Origin: Trichoderma breve
Taxonomy: Eukaryota > Ascomycota > Sordariomycetes > Hypocreales > Hypocreaceae
Assembly: GCF_028502605.1 (NCBI RefSeq)
Contig: NC_079232.1
Location: 6,138,001 to 6,202,000 of the forward strand
Length of the DNA: 64,000 bases
Reading direction: 5' to 3'
Shown here in pieces: positions 49,405-60,742 of the stretch (positions are counted from its first letter, which is position 1; each line of letters starts with the position of its first letter). Under the pieces are notes generated by a model, which saw nothing but the letters and a program-made list of their open reading frames with translations, had not been told where the DNA came from and searched no databases. A program made the translations under genes and the position numbers.

Positions 49405-50545
49405 AAGGCGTCATCATGCTTTGGTACCTCGTCTTTTTCTTGCATGGCTTGGCGCATTCTGGGTTTTATGGTTCGCGGCGTATTTTTGAAGTTTTTTGAA
49501 GCACATCAAGCTCACGAATTGAGCCTCATGGCGGCGGGCGGAGGATTAACAAGACATGTCCAGTTGCATAGTCTAATACCACACCTTTGAGACGGCAGAA
49601 ACCCCTCATGACGGCCTAAATCGTTTAGCCTTCTGCAACCGTGATGAACAGATGCAGCAATCCTGAGATTAGGTTAACTTGGGCCGTGCATATAGTCGAA
49701 CCAGCTTGTCGGATGATATTCCCATGTCTCGCAGCACAAAAATTCCTAGCGCATAAAAAATGCTTTCCTCTCATATCAAGACGACGACCCATGAACAGAC
49801 GTGACACCTAGACTCTTCTTTTTTTCCCTTTCCTTGGCAATGGCAGTTACCATGTCGTAATGCTTTTCGATCTTATACGAAAGTTCTCCAGAATATTATT
49901 TTTTCTTCCTCTTCGCCCCCATCCATCCTCCACAATGGAGACTTCCGATAGGTGGAGAAGCCCGGAGTGCTCCGTCTCCCGTGGTTGAAAAGCAGGACAC
50001 GCCGCTAAACTCAGCGATGGAGTCTTTCGGTCACTCTCGGCAGACGGCTGGGCGGGCGGATCTCAATTAGTCAAATCTTTATTATTCGGAGAGATTTGCT
50101 TAATCACGGGTGTGTGTGTGTGTGGTGATGGTGCCGTTGTTGCTTTGAAAATGGGGAAAGTGAGTGAGTGACGCCGAGAGAGAGCGACAGAGAGGTTGAA
50201 AACGCCATTTCAAAGACGGCTGATCTAATAGCAGTTGCCGGCTTATCAAATTGACGAGCAGGGCGTTGATTGGAATCACACAATCAACAATCATACCCTG
50301 TTGCCGGTAAGGAAAGCCGACAATGGTAGAGACACACCAAAGAAAAAAAAAGAGGATCTCCTGTCAGGGCAGAGAATCCCGGGCGAGCTGTGGAACTGGC
50401 GAAGCAGCAAATGGCGAGTTTCCATTACCTACACAACTCGGCCCTCTTCGCCCATGATCTCGGCTCAGCGAGCTATTCAAGCTGGGGGAGGCGGTTCCAC
50501 TCCGAACGAGCGAACGAACGGGTGTCGCCCCACGCCGACCACGGA

Positions 50546-50551
50546 TATAAA
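50546..50551 (+). promoter_or_regulatory. Possible distal TATA box of the MFS gene
   Basis: TATAAA within GATATAAAGG lies about 345 bases before the start codon. It may serve an upstream start site or be incidental; the closer TATA at 50785 is the better candidate. Confidence 0.25.
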
Positions 50552-50784
50552 GGCGAAAAAAAGTGCTGCTACTATCGGTATTAGTACTCGTAGGGCGCCA
50601 GTTTCGACATTTTGCCGGACACGACAATCGAAAGGACTAAGCCTTTTCTCTTCTCTGCTTTCTCTGCTTGTCCAATTGCTCCTCTTTTCGGGTTGCTGCA
50701 ACTGAGCTGTGCTTCGGGTTTTGTTCATACTAGTTGCTTAACTGTCAACCACTTTGGCGGCGTTTTTCGTGTCTTGAGTCGCTG

Positions 50785-50790
50785 TATAAA
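50785..50790 (+). promoter_or_regulatory. TATA box of the MFS transporter gene
   Basis: TATAAAAAG lies about 105 bases upstream of the ATG at 50893, a good TATA match at a plausible distance for a fungal promoter with a leader of about 70 bases. Confidence 0.5.
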
Positions 50791-50892
50791 AAGAGTTGGG
50801 AAACTAGGAAACAAGTTGACTTGGGGCAAAGAGAGCCGAGCCGGAGGGGGAGAAGAAGAAAAAGAACGACAACAACAACAACAACAGAAACC

Positions 50893-52429
50893 ATGGACGC
50901 CAACCAGGTCAACTCGAGAGCGATTCACGATGATGATGCTGACCTTGTGCCCGAGTTCAACAATCTCGAATCGTCGGACGACAAGGCATCAGCAGTAAAT
51001 GCCGGCGGAAAGGGCGCCACGACAGGTGAAAACGAAAAGGAGCTGTCACAACGACAAGTCAACAACGATGACGACCTAGAGCGACAACACACAATGAGAT
51101 CAACGGCATCATACCAAGAGACTTATCCCGAGGGCGGCCTCCAGGCATGGACCGTCGTGGCGGGCTCCTGGTTTGCCATGATCGCCTCCATGGGCTTGAT
51201 GAATAGCATCGCCGTCTTCCAGGCCTACACACTCAGCCACCAGCTCAAGGACCACAGCGAGGGCACTGTCGGCTGGATCTTCTCCATTTACACCTGGCTG
51301 GCCTTCTTCGGCGGCGTCTATATCGGCCCCGTCTTCGACAAGTACGGGCCGAGGTGGCTGGTCATCGCCGGATGTGCGTGTACCGTGGGGGCCTTGATCG
51401 GCATGAGCTTCTGCACAGGCAAGTCTCTTTCGTTTTATAGTATTTGTATCATGAATTCCGCATCGTCTTTTATCGTCCCCGTTCTGTCCCGAATTCATGA
51501 CTAACATGAAAGCTTTAGAGCTCTGGCAGTTCATCCTATCCTTTGGCATCCTGGGCGGCATGGGAACGTCACTCACTTTCACCCCGTGCATCGCCGCAGT
51601 AGGCCATTGGTTCAAGGCAAGACGAGGCTTTGCCACTGGGCTTGCATCAACGGCGGGAGGCATTGGAGGCATCATCTTCCCCCTCATGCTCACCGACCTA
51701 TTTGCGCATATCGGCTTCGGTTGGGCCACCCGAGTGCTGGCCTTGATATGCCTCGTGTGCGGCCTCACAGGCATCTGCCTCGTCCGATCCCGTCTACCGC
51801 CGGCCAAGAACGCAACAGCTCATCCCGATTTCCGCATCTTCAAACAGATTCCCTTCCTCCTGACAACTCTGGCCATCTTCTTGTTGGAGTTTTCCCTCTT
51901 TATCCCCCTGGCCTACATCGCCACCTACGCACAGGACCAGGGCTTTGGCGATACATTCGCCTACCACCTCTTGCCTATCATGAATGCCGGCTCCGTGATA
52001 GGCCGGGCGCTTCCGGGATATTACGCCGATGTCGTCGGAGCTTTCAACGTGTGCATGTTTTCAGTGGTGCTCTCACTGGTGTCGTGCCTGTGTGTGTGGC
52101 TGCCCCTGGGTCACACAAAGGCGGGCATCATCGTCTTCTCATTGCTCTTCGGCTTCGGAAGCGGTAACAGCATTGCCATTGCACCGGTTTGCATTGGTCG
52201 GATGTGCAAGACGCAAGAGTACGGCCGATACTATGCCACCACCTACACCATCGTGTCCTTTGCCTGCTTGATCGGCATCCCCATTGCCGGCAGCATCGTT
52301 CAAGCCGATGGCGGCTCCTACACGGGGCTCATCATCTTCACTGGCTGCATCTACGTGGGCTCAGCAATCCTCCTCATGCTTGCCAAGACATGGCAGCTAG
52401 GCTGGAAGAACTGGCTTGCTGCGTATTGA
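50893..52429 (+). CDS. MFS monocarboxylate-type transporter
   Basis: Two exons, 50893-51418 and 51519-52429, encode about 478 residues. The intron is GC-AG: donor CAG|GCAAGT, branch CTAAC, acceptor TTTAG. The join gives GMSFCTELWQFILSFG and keeps the frame. The first 75 residues are hydrophilic and cytosolic. The rest forms about twelve hydrophobic helices, starting at GGLQAWTVVAGSW, the hallmark of fungal MCT-like major-facilitator proteins, with DKYGPRW after helix 2 and ARRGFATGLASTAGGIGG in the fifth-helix region. Relatives transport monocarboxylates, riboflavin or secondary metabolites, so the substrate cannot be named. The ATG sits in a strong context (acc ATGG) and is the first ATG of the frame. 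The gene converges on the CoA-synthesis gene downstream. Confidence 0.88.
51419..51518 (+). other. GC-AG intron in MFS gene
   Basis: No GT donor restores the frame between the two coding blocks. A GC donor in an otherwise perfect context (CAG|GCAAGT) with acceptor AG at 51518 does, splitting one Glu codon (G + AG). CTAAC lies about 15 bases before the acceptor. Confidence 0.85.
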
Positions 52430-52947
52430 GACAAGGCGTCATTCGTCTCCCTTTCCACAGAGACAGTTTATAAGCATAATCATCTGCCTGTGTTCCTCTT
52501 CTGACCTTTGGAGGACCGGCAGCTGTTAATATGGTTCGTTTCATCGATAGATATCCAAATAGTTCGGCGTTGGTGTTTTGGTTGGTTATGAAAAAGAGAA
52601 AGAAAAGTATTTGCACACAATCAAGGAACAGCCCATGTTTTCATTCGCTTTGTTTTTTTTTTGTAGCAGAGAGTTATGCAAGGTTATCTAAGTTGCATAT
52701 AGAGAGACGAAAAAATTGATGAAAGCGAGTAAATAGATGAAAAAAAAATACTTAATGAAGTTTGCTTGACCCCCACGTCCGTGGTGCTGGGTGATATCAT
52801 GATGTGTATGGTGCCTTTACATCGGATCTCTTATATTCAAATTTTTGGTTTTTGTTTTCTGCTGCTTCTGTCAGTACTGTGTCTGCTCCTCTAAATCCAA
52901 TTCGGCGATCCAATTCGCCGCGTATACAAAATTGGCTTTCGTCTGAT
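52430..52947. other. Convergent 3' flanks of MFS and PPCS genes
   Basis: This short AT-rich gap lies between converging genes. It carries T- and A-runs (for example around 52650 and 52740) consistent with 3' UTRs and poly(A) sites. Nothing else is seen. Confidence 0.6.
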
Positions 52948-54187
52948 CTATTTCTTCTCGGTGTTCTTTGACTTTGCAATATGCGCATCGTGGAGTTCTG
53001 CTACAGCTGGTATAATCAAAGCTTCAATCTCCTCTTCGGGATCTCCCTCTGGCGCCTCATCCGGTCGTAGCGGCCTTCCCTCGGCATCGCCCCAGCCACC
53101 GTGTCGAGCCACACGGAGCCATTGGTCCTCACGGCCTGGGGCAACAAAGACAACCTCCCATTTGCGCGTCGAGAGGAGGTTTCCGACGACGAGGTGATGC
53201 TGGTAGCGCTCAAGGCTGTAGCGCGCCTTGTGGACAAGGATACGAGGATCTGTCTCGAGTTTGAAGCTGACAATCATGCCCAGGGGAGCCCAGCCCTCGA
53301 CAAGGCTCTTGAGGAACTTTGGTACGGGGTCGAGATCTATAATGAGGCGCTTGGAACGTGGCACACGAGGGGAGGCATCAAAGTTGTCGAATGTCTCTTC
53401 GTCCTCTATTTGTGGTGACGGTGATGGTGACGACGTGTTCTTGGGGTAGAGCTTCTCGACTATATTCGTCGACTGAATTTTGTGCTCTGAGAGACGCTCT
53501 GGCGGGACGAAAAAGTCGGACACGGCCGCAGCAAGATAGAGCAGACCGGACGAGCCCAACGGCGCCATAAGCCGAGCCACGCTGCGAAGCTCGTGCAAGT
53601 AATCGCCAATGGTGACAAAGGGCAGCAGCAGGAGCATGTTGTCGCGGCGGGCGCTCTGGTACTTGCGCAGGACGTCGAGGATCCTGACAGAGTCGTCGGG
53701 CCGCACAGCGACGCGGCCGTCGGAGTCCTCGTGGAGGAGATCAAGGAGACAGTCGGTGGAGTGGGAGTAATGGCGCGAGTAGGGAAGCAGGCTGAACTGG
53801 CGATGGAGGAATATGACGGCATATCCAGCAGAGAGGAAGTATTCGGCACTGGTAGCACCACGGGTACCGGCAGAGAAGTTCTAGTTGAATTGGGTTCAAT
53901 TTTAGCACAGGTTTTGTAGAAGATGATTGCAATTTTGATACCAAGGGGAGAAAGAGAGGACAAGCGAGCACAAGGGCAAACGAGCCACATACGTCAATGA
54001 ACCTCACAGTGTTCTTCTCGAGCGGAACCGTCGTTCCTCCAGACGTGACGAGCACGACTCGCCGGTTTGCCGCGGCATGTTGTGTAATGAAGGCCTCGGC
54101 GAGCGCAGTGTGGGCGGCAAGCTGCTTGGGAGGAGGATTGCTGGCGAAATAGGCGTCCTCGGCCTGTAGAGACTCTGTCGCAGACAT
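52948..54187 (-). CDS. CAB2: Phosphopantothenate-cysteine ligase
   Basis: Two minus-strand exons, 54187-53993 and 53880-52948, encode 375 residues. The enzyme joins cysteine to 4'-phosphopantothenate, the second step of CoA synthesis after pantothenate kinase. The family signature spans the splice site: LVTSGGTTVPLEKNTVRFID in exon 1 continues as NFSAGTRGATSAEYFL in exon 2. Further matches are GYAVIFLHR, the YLAAAVSDFFVP segment and MIVSFKLETDP with VVGNLL near the C-terminus, all typical of eukaryotic DFP-fold PPCS. The intron (53881-53992) has a GTATGT donor and an acceptor AG preceded by CAACT. The length is normal for the fungal enzyme. The gene stands alone; no other CoA gene is in the window, although an acetyl-CoA transporter lies next door. 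Confidence 0.94.
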
Positions 54188-55011
54188 TGTTGCGATTTTG
54201 GTCTCGTGTCTTGAGTCTCGGTGGAGTTGTAGGAAGACGGATGGATGAAATAGGCCAAGGTGGGAGGTTGCCGAGCTAGATAGGTATGCTTCAAGATGCT
54301 ACTAACTAGTACGGATGGCGGGGTTTATCTGATAAGATGGATGTCAAAAGTCCGTAGCAGACAAGAGCGACTTGCGCCTGTTTAAAGTATCAGGGTACAT
54401 GCACAATTTGTACTTACATTCACAGAAAATATATTAATCATTAAGCATATTGACAATGATCATGACGTTGGAAGGGAAAAGATCAAGATGAATAACAACT
54501 CTCCTCGTCGCGACTATTATATCCAAGCTGTGCTCACAACTACGAAGCAGCTCCCATCATGATATCACCGACCGACCGGCCCATGTGCTGCACGGAGCAA
54601 TGGAAGTTTTGTTCTGTCATACCATTCGTCATGATACATTTCCATCGTGACACAATATCTGCCCCATCATATCCCCCTTCAACTAACAACCCCCCCAACA
54701 ACGGCTTCATAATACATACAGTATGCGGCACATGGATATTGCTTCTGACAGCTGTATGTTGCCTTTTTTGACCAACAAACTTCCGCCGGCTCCGGCATCC
54801 AGTTTCCCAAGGCCCGACACTCCGAACCGGCGCCGGTCACCGGCGGCCCTCGGCTCCGCATAAATTCCACCGAAACACACAATGCTTCTATGTCTACCAA
54901 GCTTTCAAACTCACATGTTATACATGAAAACTATAGCAAGTGATATCAAAAGTACGAATCTATATACATACGGTCATGTAGTATTTATTACGCCTTTCAT
55001 CTAGCCTTTCT
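54188..55011. other. PPCS promoter and acetyl-CoA transporter 3' flank
   Basis: The left part is the promoter of the minus-strand ligase gene; the right part is the AT-rich 3' flank of the transporter gene. No additional gene or RNA feature is visible. Confidence 0.55.
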
Positions 55012-56852
55012 CTATTTGTTACCGCCACCGGGCAACCTCCACGCCCTTAACGGCAGACTCTGCAAGTGCAGCACCTTTGGCTTGATATACCACAAAAATG
55101 TCGCCACGCCGAACAAGACGCAGAGGATATTGACAGTGTAATATCCGTCACGGATCATCTCGCAGCTTCCGCCGCCGTTTAGGCACCGTTCCTTCTCTCC
55201 TTGAATGGCGCACGAGAAGGATTCCGTGACAAGAGGGCCCTTCAAGTTGCTCGTGCTCTTGGAGCCGGGATGGCATGTCGCAACAGTGAAGGCGTCTACA
55301 AGCTTCAAGACGAAATATCGAGGGAATGTACCTCCAAGGTTAGAAACGCTAGAAACCATGCTCGTCAGTAAAATGTACATATCGTTGCCGCCGCATCGGT
55401 TGTCATCCTCTTCTTCTTTACGAAGGAGACAAAGTACTTCCGACCAACTCTCGAGGAAGAGATGAAAACTCACGTTGCAAGGAGTGTCATATAAGTGCCT
55501 CCAATAACCGGATCAGACACCTTCGCATGGAATGCCGAGATGGCGACAAACATGATGGTGTTTGTAAATGTCGAAAACACGTGCTCGCCAATGACAACGA
55601 GGAGATACCACGTTGTTACTCCCTCTGCCGGGAAAATGGCCACCGTGACTTGAGCAATCAGCGCCGCCAACAGGCGGCCCGCAAAGCCCCAGCACCACAG
55701 CCGCATAGGGGTGTACTTTTGCGACCACATGCCGGCGTAGTATCCCACTCCAATCTCAAAGGGAAAGTCAATGAGGACCGTGAGAGCCATGTTGTCCTTG
55801 CCGAAGCCCTTGTCGAGGAGCTTGAGGTTCGTGACGCCGTCGTTGGCCTGGAAGCCAATCTTGGCAATCAGGTGCACAATGATGATGGTCTGCACGTTGC
55901 GCAGCTTGAGGATCCCCCACATGATGCGGTAGACGTCCCAAACGCCGTCCTCATTCTGCGACTTTTCTTCGCGCTTGAGCAGGCCCAGTCCAATGGTGAC
56001 GATGATGTAGACCCATCCCCAAAAGGTGAGGTAGCCGCCGAGAGAGACGAGACCATCGTCGGAAGGCGTGCTTCGGAACCACTTGTTGGCAAAGTCGGAG
56101 GCGTTGAGAGCGAGGAAGACAGTGTAGGACATGAAGTGGCCCGCCGTCAGGCCCACAGTCTGCGCTGTGGAAGCATACGATACGTTGCCTGGAGTCAGCA
56201 GCGTGAGGGCCCAGCCGTCGACGGCAATATCCTGCGTCGCGCACATGAGCACCAAGAAGAACCACCAGAGCATAAAGGACCAGACAGTAGGACCTTCGGC
56301 CTTGCCAATCTTTTCCATCATGTCCTCCACGTTGGACCCCAGCCAAAGCATGCCGAAGCCGGACAGGAACTGGATGGGCACGATCCAAGTCTTCCGGCGG
56401 CCAATCTTGGAGCTCCATACCGCGTCGACAAACGGGCTCCAAAACAGCTTGAGCGAGTAGGGATACGACGCCAGACTAAAGGTGCCGATTTCGCCATACG
56501 ACATGTGGTTCTTGAGTAGGAAAGGCACGGAGCCCATGGCAAGACCCATGGGGATGCCCTGCAAGAAGTAGAGCAAGACTAGCAGCAGAAAGCTCCTCTG
56601 GTCCTGCGCGGGCAGCTGGAAAAAGCCGACGTCGGTGGAGGTCGGCGTCTTGGGCACGGGGTCGTCTAGGGAAAAGCCCTCGCGAGAAATGTGGTTCGCC
56701 GTGATGCTGTCCGAATCCTGGTGCGTAGCGGTTTTGCGCCGCATCTCAACGCCGTTGCTCATCTTGCCGTTGCCGTTCTCCTCTCGCTTGAGCGAGAGGG
56801 AGGGGAGTGGCTTTGACGTAGGCGACTGAGGTCGTCTTGTACGGAGACCCAT
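55012..56852 (-). CDS. Acetyl-CoA transporter (SLC33A1/AT-1 family)
   Basis: Two minus-strand exons, 56852-55474 and 55348-55012, encode about 571 residues. The frame is open another 37 codons upstream but contains no ATG there, so the start is set at 56852 (MGLRTRRPQS). The first 80 residues are polar. Helix 1 region LLLVLLYFLQGIPMGLAMGS and the following SYPYSLKLFWSPFVDAVW are the classic AT-1 motif. Next come RRKTWIVPIQ, CATQDIAVDGWALTLL, DKGFGKDNMAL and, across the intron, LLATVSNLGGT. The C-terminus holds one more membrane span and a cytosolic tail. About eleven spans are expected. Animal members move acetyl-CoA into the ER lumen for acetylation; fungal members are poorly studied. The intron (55349-55473) is GT-AG. 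Confidence 0.92.
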
Positions 56853-58060
56853 ATAGGACGATGTGAACTCGCTTCGAGTCGGCAGCGCAAACAATTCAAG
56901 GGAGTGTGTGGTTGCGTTGGTTTCGTTTGCGCGTCTCGGATCGTCGGCCGGTTTGAGGGGCACAAAAAGGGCGGTAAGAGAAGACGCTTGCTAAATTCGC
57001 TGTTTCTTTTGTCCGAGGTCGCAAATAGGCAGTAAAGACGGCAATCGTAAAAGCAGAGCAGTCGAGGCTGTGGTGATGAAAAGAATGGTGTTTGAAAAAG
57101 TCGGAGACCAACGTGTAGCGTGTAGTGTGCAGACCGACGGCGACCAAAAAAAAGAAGATGCCAGGCACTTAGAGAAAGAGGAGAACAAAGGCGCACCAGC
57201 CAAGAACCGGCCGCAGTTTGACAAGAAGAAGAAAAATAGAGCAGCCCGTCTAGTGCATCTAGGCAGCAGTCGTCAAGAGGAATTCTGGGAATGATTGGAA
57301 TATTTTGGCGGCCTGGGTTGGTGTGTTTTGCGCGAACTGGAAGCTACCGTGGCCTCAAGGGTCTTTTTTGACCGGCGCGGCTTACAAAAGACGGAGGCGA
57401 GGATTGCCACCGGCTCCAGCTCAAAGTAGCAAGCGTTGAACGAAATAGAGAGTTTTTTGGCTGCCAGGAACGGGGACTAGCGTGTCATGGCCAGACAGTT
57501 GAGGGTCTTGTGCCTTTTTCTCGCCCCAGAAATTAGAAATCACTACATGATATACAACCACGGGTATTCGTCCATCACCTCAAGATGGCAGTCAGTGCTC
57601 AGCTCCGTGACAAACACTCTGTCCTAATGCACATCTCTTATCTCTATTTGGTATTGAATTACATCCAGAAGCAACAGTCAGTGAATGAATACGAGATCAA
57701 ATGTTACATGAAGGGAAAGATGCAGCACAGGATTCAGCGCTACATACAAGCACCGCCAATCAGTGGCCACATTTAGGCGGTTGGCCCGCTTGTGCTTCAG
57801 CGTCAGGGCGCCGTGCGGTGTGTGGGGAAGGCCGGAACAAATAAGATCCAACATCAGGGGTCACTGCTGCTTTGGGCATTTCGTCGGCTCGGCTCATCGC
57901 ATGACAGGCCGTCCTTCCTTATCTTATCGGGCGGGCCTGCATCATCGAGCCATCATATGCAATGCATCAACAACACCAACCATAAGTAAACAAAGAGACG
58001 CGCCATTGTCTTTTGCATCAGCAGCAGCATTTCTGCCGGCTAGAGCAGAACAAAGCAGAG
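56853..58060. other. Divergent promoter region of transporter and CENP-O genes
   Basis: Both neighbours are transcribed away from these 1.2 kb. The left part contains the transporter leader; the right part precedes the kinetochore gene. Minus-strand frames here (57196-56759 and similar) are shadows of the leader and show no domain. Confidence 0.55.
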
Positions 58061-59121
58061 ATGGATACAGCCGTGGATGAACTGCAAACCAATCCTCTCG
58101 ACGAGGAAATTGCATCTCTCAAAAAACAAGGCAAGTTTTTCGCAAGCGATCGCGTCAAACCGCTTTGCGCGGCATCCCATCGCATCCCATCGCAACACCA
58201 TCACTTCGCGCAACTCACATTTCCAAAGCTAACACTCGTCTCGACATAGTCGCCCACCTCCGCAAAACCATCAAAATCGAATGCTCAACCATCCTCTCCT
58301 CCCCCTCCATCAAAGAAGCTCTCGTCTCCTCCCTAAACCCCCAACCCACCCCAAAATCAGCAGCCCTCCGCCCTCGCAAGCCTAGAAAGTCCATCGACCG
58401 CGACGAGCAGCTCCTCCTCACCCGCTCCAAGCAGCAAGAGGCCTACAACCAGCAGTGCCTCTACCGAATCTCCGCCTCCGTCACTGCCTTCAAGGTCCAC
58501 GATCCCGACCCTAATGCCGTCGACGGCGGACACGTGCTCGGCCTGCGCTTCGAGGTCATGACGCGCGGCCAGTTCCTGCAGCCTTACTACGTTATGCTAA
58601 ATCGCCCGTATCCCAACAATAGCAAGACCCTGCGCGTACATCGGCACACCGTTCCGCCAGCAATCCCACTGCCGGGCCTGGCGGCGAGGTACTTGCCCGT
58701 GCCAAAGCCGCAGATAGAGAACGACAGCTCAATAGCCCCGCCCAAACAAGACCTGGAGAGATTTGTAAAATCCCTGAGGAGAGAGATTATGAGATACCAC
58801 AACAGGTTGGGCGTTTCAGCAGATCTGCGGCGCAGCTTAGGAGCCCACAGCCAAGCGGTGGCAGATGGGTCATCGCTACCTTCAAATGCCATTGTCGATG
58901 TCAGCATTGCAGACACCGAAGCAAAACAAATACGGCTGACCTGGGCCGATGAGCGAAATGGCCGTCTAGTCATGGACGATGATGGCAAAGTGGTCAAGTT
59001 CATGGTGTTTGGTGCAGAGGGGAGAGACTGGGAGACAACAAAACAGCTCACGGACAGTCAGGGGCGGGTCGAGGATGTCGCCAAGATGTTGGAAGAATAC
59101 GCGGCTGGGAGAGAATCATGA
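58061..59121 (+). CDS. CENP-O/Mcm21 family kinetochore protein
   Basis: Two exons, 58061-58130 and 58250-59121, encode about 313 residues. The intron (58131-58249) is GC-AG: donor CAAG|GCAAGT, with CTAAC about 20 bases before the acceptor. The join gives SLKKQVAHLRKT, a continuous helix. An N-terminal coiled-coil-like segment (residues 1-40) precedes a basic linker. The CENP-O signature follows: LYRISASVTAFKV, then GLRFEVMTRGQFLQPYYVML, then LRVHRHTVPPAIPLPGLAAR. The C-terminus runs through IRLTWADERNGRLVMD and ends in a helix. Mcm21/CENP-O pairs with Ctf19/CENP-P in the inner kinetochore COMA complex. The start is the ATG just before a short acidic helix, with no in-frame ATG that would conserve better. 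Confidence 0.88.
58131..58249 (+). other. GC-AG intron in CENP-O gene
   Basis: The donor is CAAG|GCAAGT and the acceptor ATAG at 58248-58249, with CTAAC upstream. The neighbouring GT at 58135 breaks the frame. Splicing at GC makes a Val codon (G + TC) and joins two parts of a conserved helix. Confidence 0.82.
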
Positions 59122-59686
59122 TGTATTCTGGCATTGTTCAAAAAATTGGGCGTTTGAGGGGAATTCAATACAAGCATGGATGGCGTTCAGGTCTGAGGAG
59201 CAAGGATAAACAAGTTTATGGGGAACGCAAAACTACGCGTCATTTGCAATTGCGATTCGTCTTTTATAAGACAGATTCATTGAGGAGAGAAGCAGCATCA
59301 CATTCAAACATCTACGCAATGCCAGCTACATCATAGCCACGGCGTCACACCAACAACAGCGAAGTTCTAAAAAGAATCAATTTCAATCACAATCCACTAT
59401 CGAAACCCTGCTTCCCATACCTCGACTCCGGCTGTCTATCACCCGTCGAGCGTATCTTCAGCTTTCTTGCACGCCAGCGTAGCCCCCTTCATGAGAAATT
59501 CAAAATTAAATACTGAATTCAATAAACAAAAAAGAGGCGGTGGGCTTGTGTTTCCCCACCAGACGTCCCATAACTCATCAAGGTATGTGCAGTATTTTAC
59601 ATGTCTCCCTCTGGAGCACTAGATTAATACACTGCCATTACAGCCTCTCCAGCCTCCCCCTCACTTGTCCACTCTGTTTATTACCC
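59122..59686. other. Convergent 3' flanks of CENP-O and wall-protein genes
   Basis: AT-rich sequence lies between two converging genes. Nothing beyond the expected 3' UTRs is seen. Confidence 0.55.
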
Positions 59687-60742
59687 TTACAGGAACAGAG
59701 CAGCAATGACACCTCCAAAGAGAGCCATGCTGACGCCCTGGGTACGGCTAACAGCACCGTTGATTGGCAGGGGAGTGGTGCTGTTTCCAGTAGGGACCGG
59801 GGCCGCGGTGCCGGGAGCAGTGCCGGCAGGAGGAGGAGCGCAGTAGGCACCGCTGCAGCCATCGGCAGGGAAAGAGGGAGCGTTGGGAGGAGCAGAGTTG
59901 GCGGGAGGAGCGGCGGGAGCAGAGGGAGCAGAGGGAGAGCAGTTGTCGCCAGAGCAGCCGGCAGGAGAAGACTGAGTAGGAGGAGTAAAGACAGAGGTGG
60001 AGGGAGCGGTGTAAAGAGGAACCGAGCTGTTACCGGGCACGGGGTAAACAGGAGCTGAGGCGGGAGCCGAGGGGACAGCGGGAGGAACCGAGCTGCCACC
60101 GTTGCCCGGAGCCGGGTTGGAGGGAGCCGGGTAGCCGGCAGGTCCGTTGGGAGCCGGAACAGTCTGAGTGCTCAGGGTGACAACGGCGGTGTTGGTCGCA
60201 ACAGGAGCGGAGGGAGCCGCCGAGGAAGCGGCCGGGGGATACGCCGCGGTGGATGGGCCGCCGCTAGGGTGGGCGGTCTTGGAAGCCTCAACAGGGCAGA
60301 AGGTGGTGGTCTCAGGGATGACAATCGTGGTGGTGTGGTGGCCATTGGCAGGGCAGTTGGTGACGGTGGGAGCACAGCTAATGACGGTGTGGATCGAGGT
60401 CACGCTGACGGTGCTAACGCTCCAGACATGATCAGCCTGCTCGGGCTTGCAGTTATCACCACAAGGGTGAACCCAATGCCAATCATGGTTGGTCTCGTCG
60501 TCACAGGAATCGATTACAACTCCATCGTGAGCCGGATGCCAAATGTTAACATAGCCAGCAGGAGGACCAGAAGTGGGCTTGTTCTCGGTGACAGCCTGCT
60601 CGTTGATGCCCTGGGGCAGATGAACGCTGAGGCCGAGACCAATGTCAACAGTCTTGCTCAGGTCGACGTCGAGACCCAGCTCAAGGAGACTACGACCGGC
60701 AACGGCCGTCACAGCCGTGGCAGCAAGAATAAAGGACTTCAT
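59687..60742 (-). CDS. GPI-type cell-wall protein, Pro/Ser/Ala-rich
   Basis: A single exon encodes 351 residues. The ATG at 60742 opens a signal peptide (MKSFILAATAVTAVAG); the frame extends 13 codons upstream, but that would bury the signal. A Cys-containing N-terminal region (about 75-170) has SCDDETNHDWHWVHPCGDNC, then a Thr/Val-rich strand repeat and TTTFCPVEA, features common in secreted fungal wall proteins. The remainder is a long Pro/Ala/Ser-rich stalk, probably O-mannosylated, with two small Cys pairs, CSGDNC and CSGAYC. The C-terminus carries a small-residue stretch and a short hydrophobic tail (MALFGGVIAALFL), the form of a GPI-anchor signal. I do not recognise a specific family; adhesion or wall structure is inferred. 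Confidence 0.8.
   Translation of the reverse strand: MKSFILAATAVTAVAGRSLLELGLDVDLSKTVDIGLGLSVHLPQGINEQAVTENKPTSGPPAGYVNIWHPAHDGVVIDSCDDETNHDWHWVHPCGDNCKPEQADHVWSVSTVSVTSIHTVISCAPTVTNCPANGHHTTTIVIPETTTFCPVEASKTAHPSGGPSTAAYPPAASSAAPSAPVATNTAVVTLSTQTVPAPNGPAGYPAPSNPAPGNGGSSVPPAVPSAPASAPVYPVPGNSSVPLYTAPSTSVFTPPTQSSPAGCSGDNCSPSAPSAPAAPPANSAPPNAPSFPADGCSGAYCAPPPAGTAPGTAAPVPTGNSTTPLPINGAVSRTQGVSMALFGGVIAALFL

Larger units (their letters stand above)
49405..50892. other. WBP11-like gene 3' flank and transporter promoter
   Basis: These 1.5 kb contain the 3' flank of the WBP11-like gene and the transporter promoter. Two TATAAA matches lie at 50546 and 50785. A short GT repeat occurs near 50110, and an ACAACA-rich leader precedes the start codon. 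No gene is supported. Confidence 0.5.

Noticed and set aside
48674..49417. 247-codon minus-strand frame opposite the WBP11-like gene
   Set aside because: Arg/Pro/Ser-rich mirror image of a Glu/Lys/Arg-rich coding exon.
51109..51807. 232-codon minus-strand frame across the MFS gene
   Set aside because: It spans the transporter intron and both exons in antisense and has no family signature.
55527..56519. 330-codon plus-strand frame opposite the acetyl-CoA transporter
   Set aside because: Antisense of a strongly supported transporter exon; no domain of its own.
50893..56852. CoA-related gene cluster (transporter, PPCS, acetyl-CoA transporter)
   Set aside because: The genes are in mixed orientation with separate promoters, and the MFS type is not tied to pantothenate; adjacency is probably chance.
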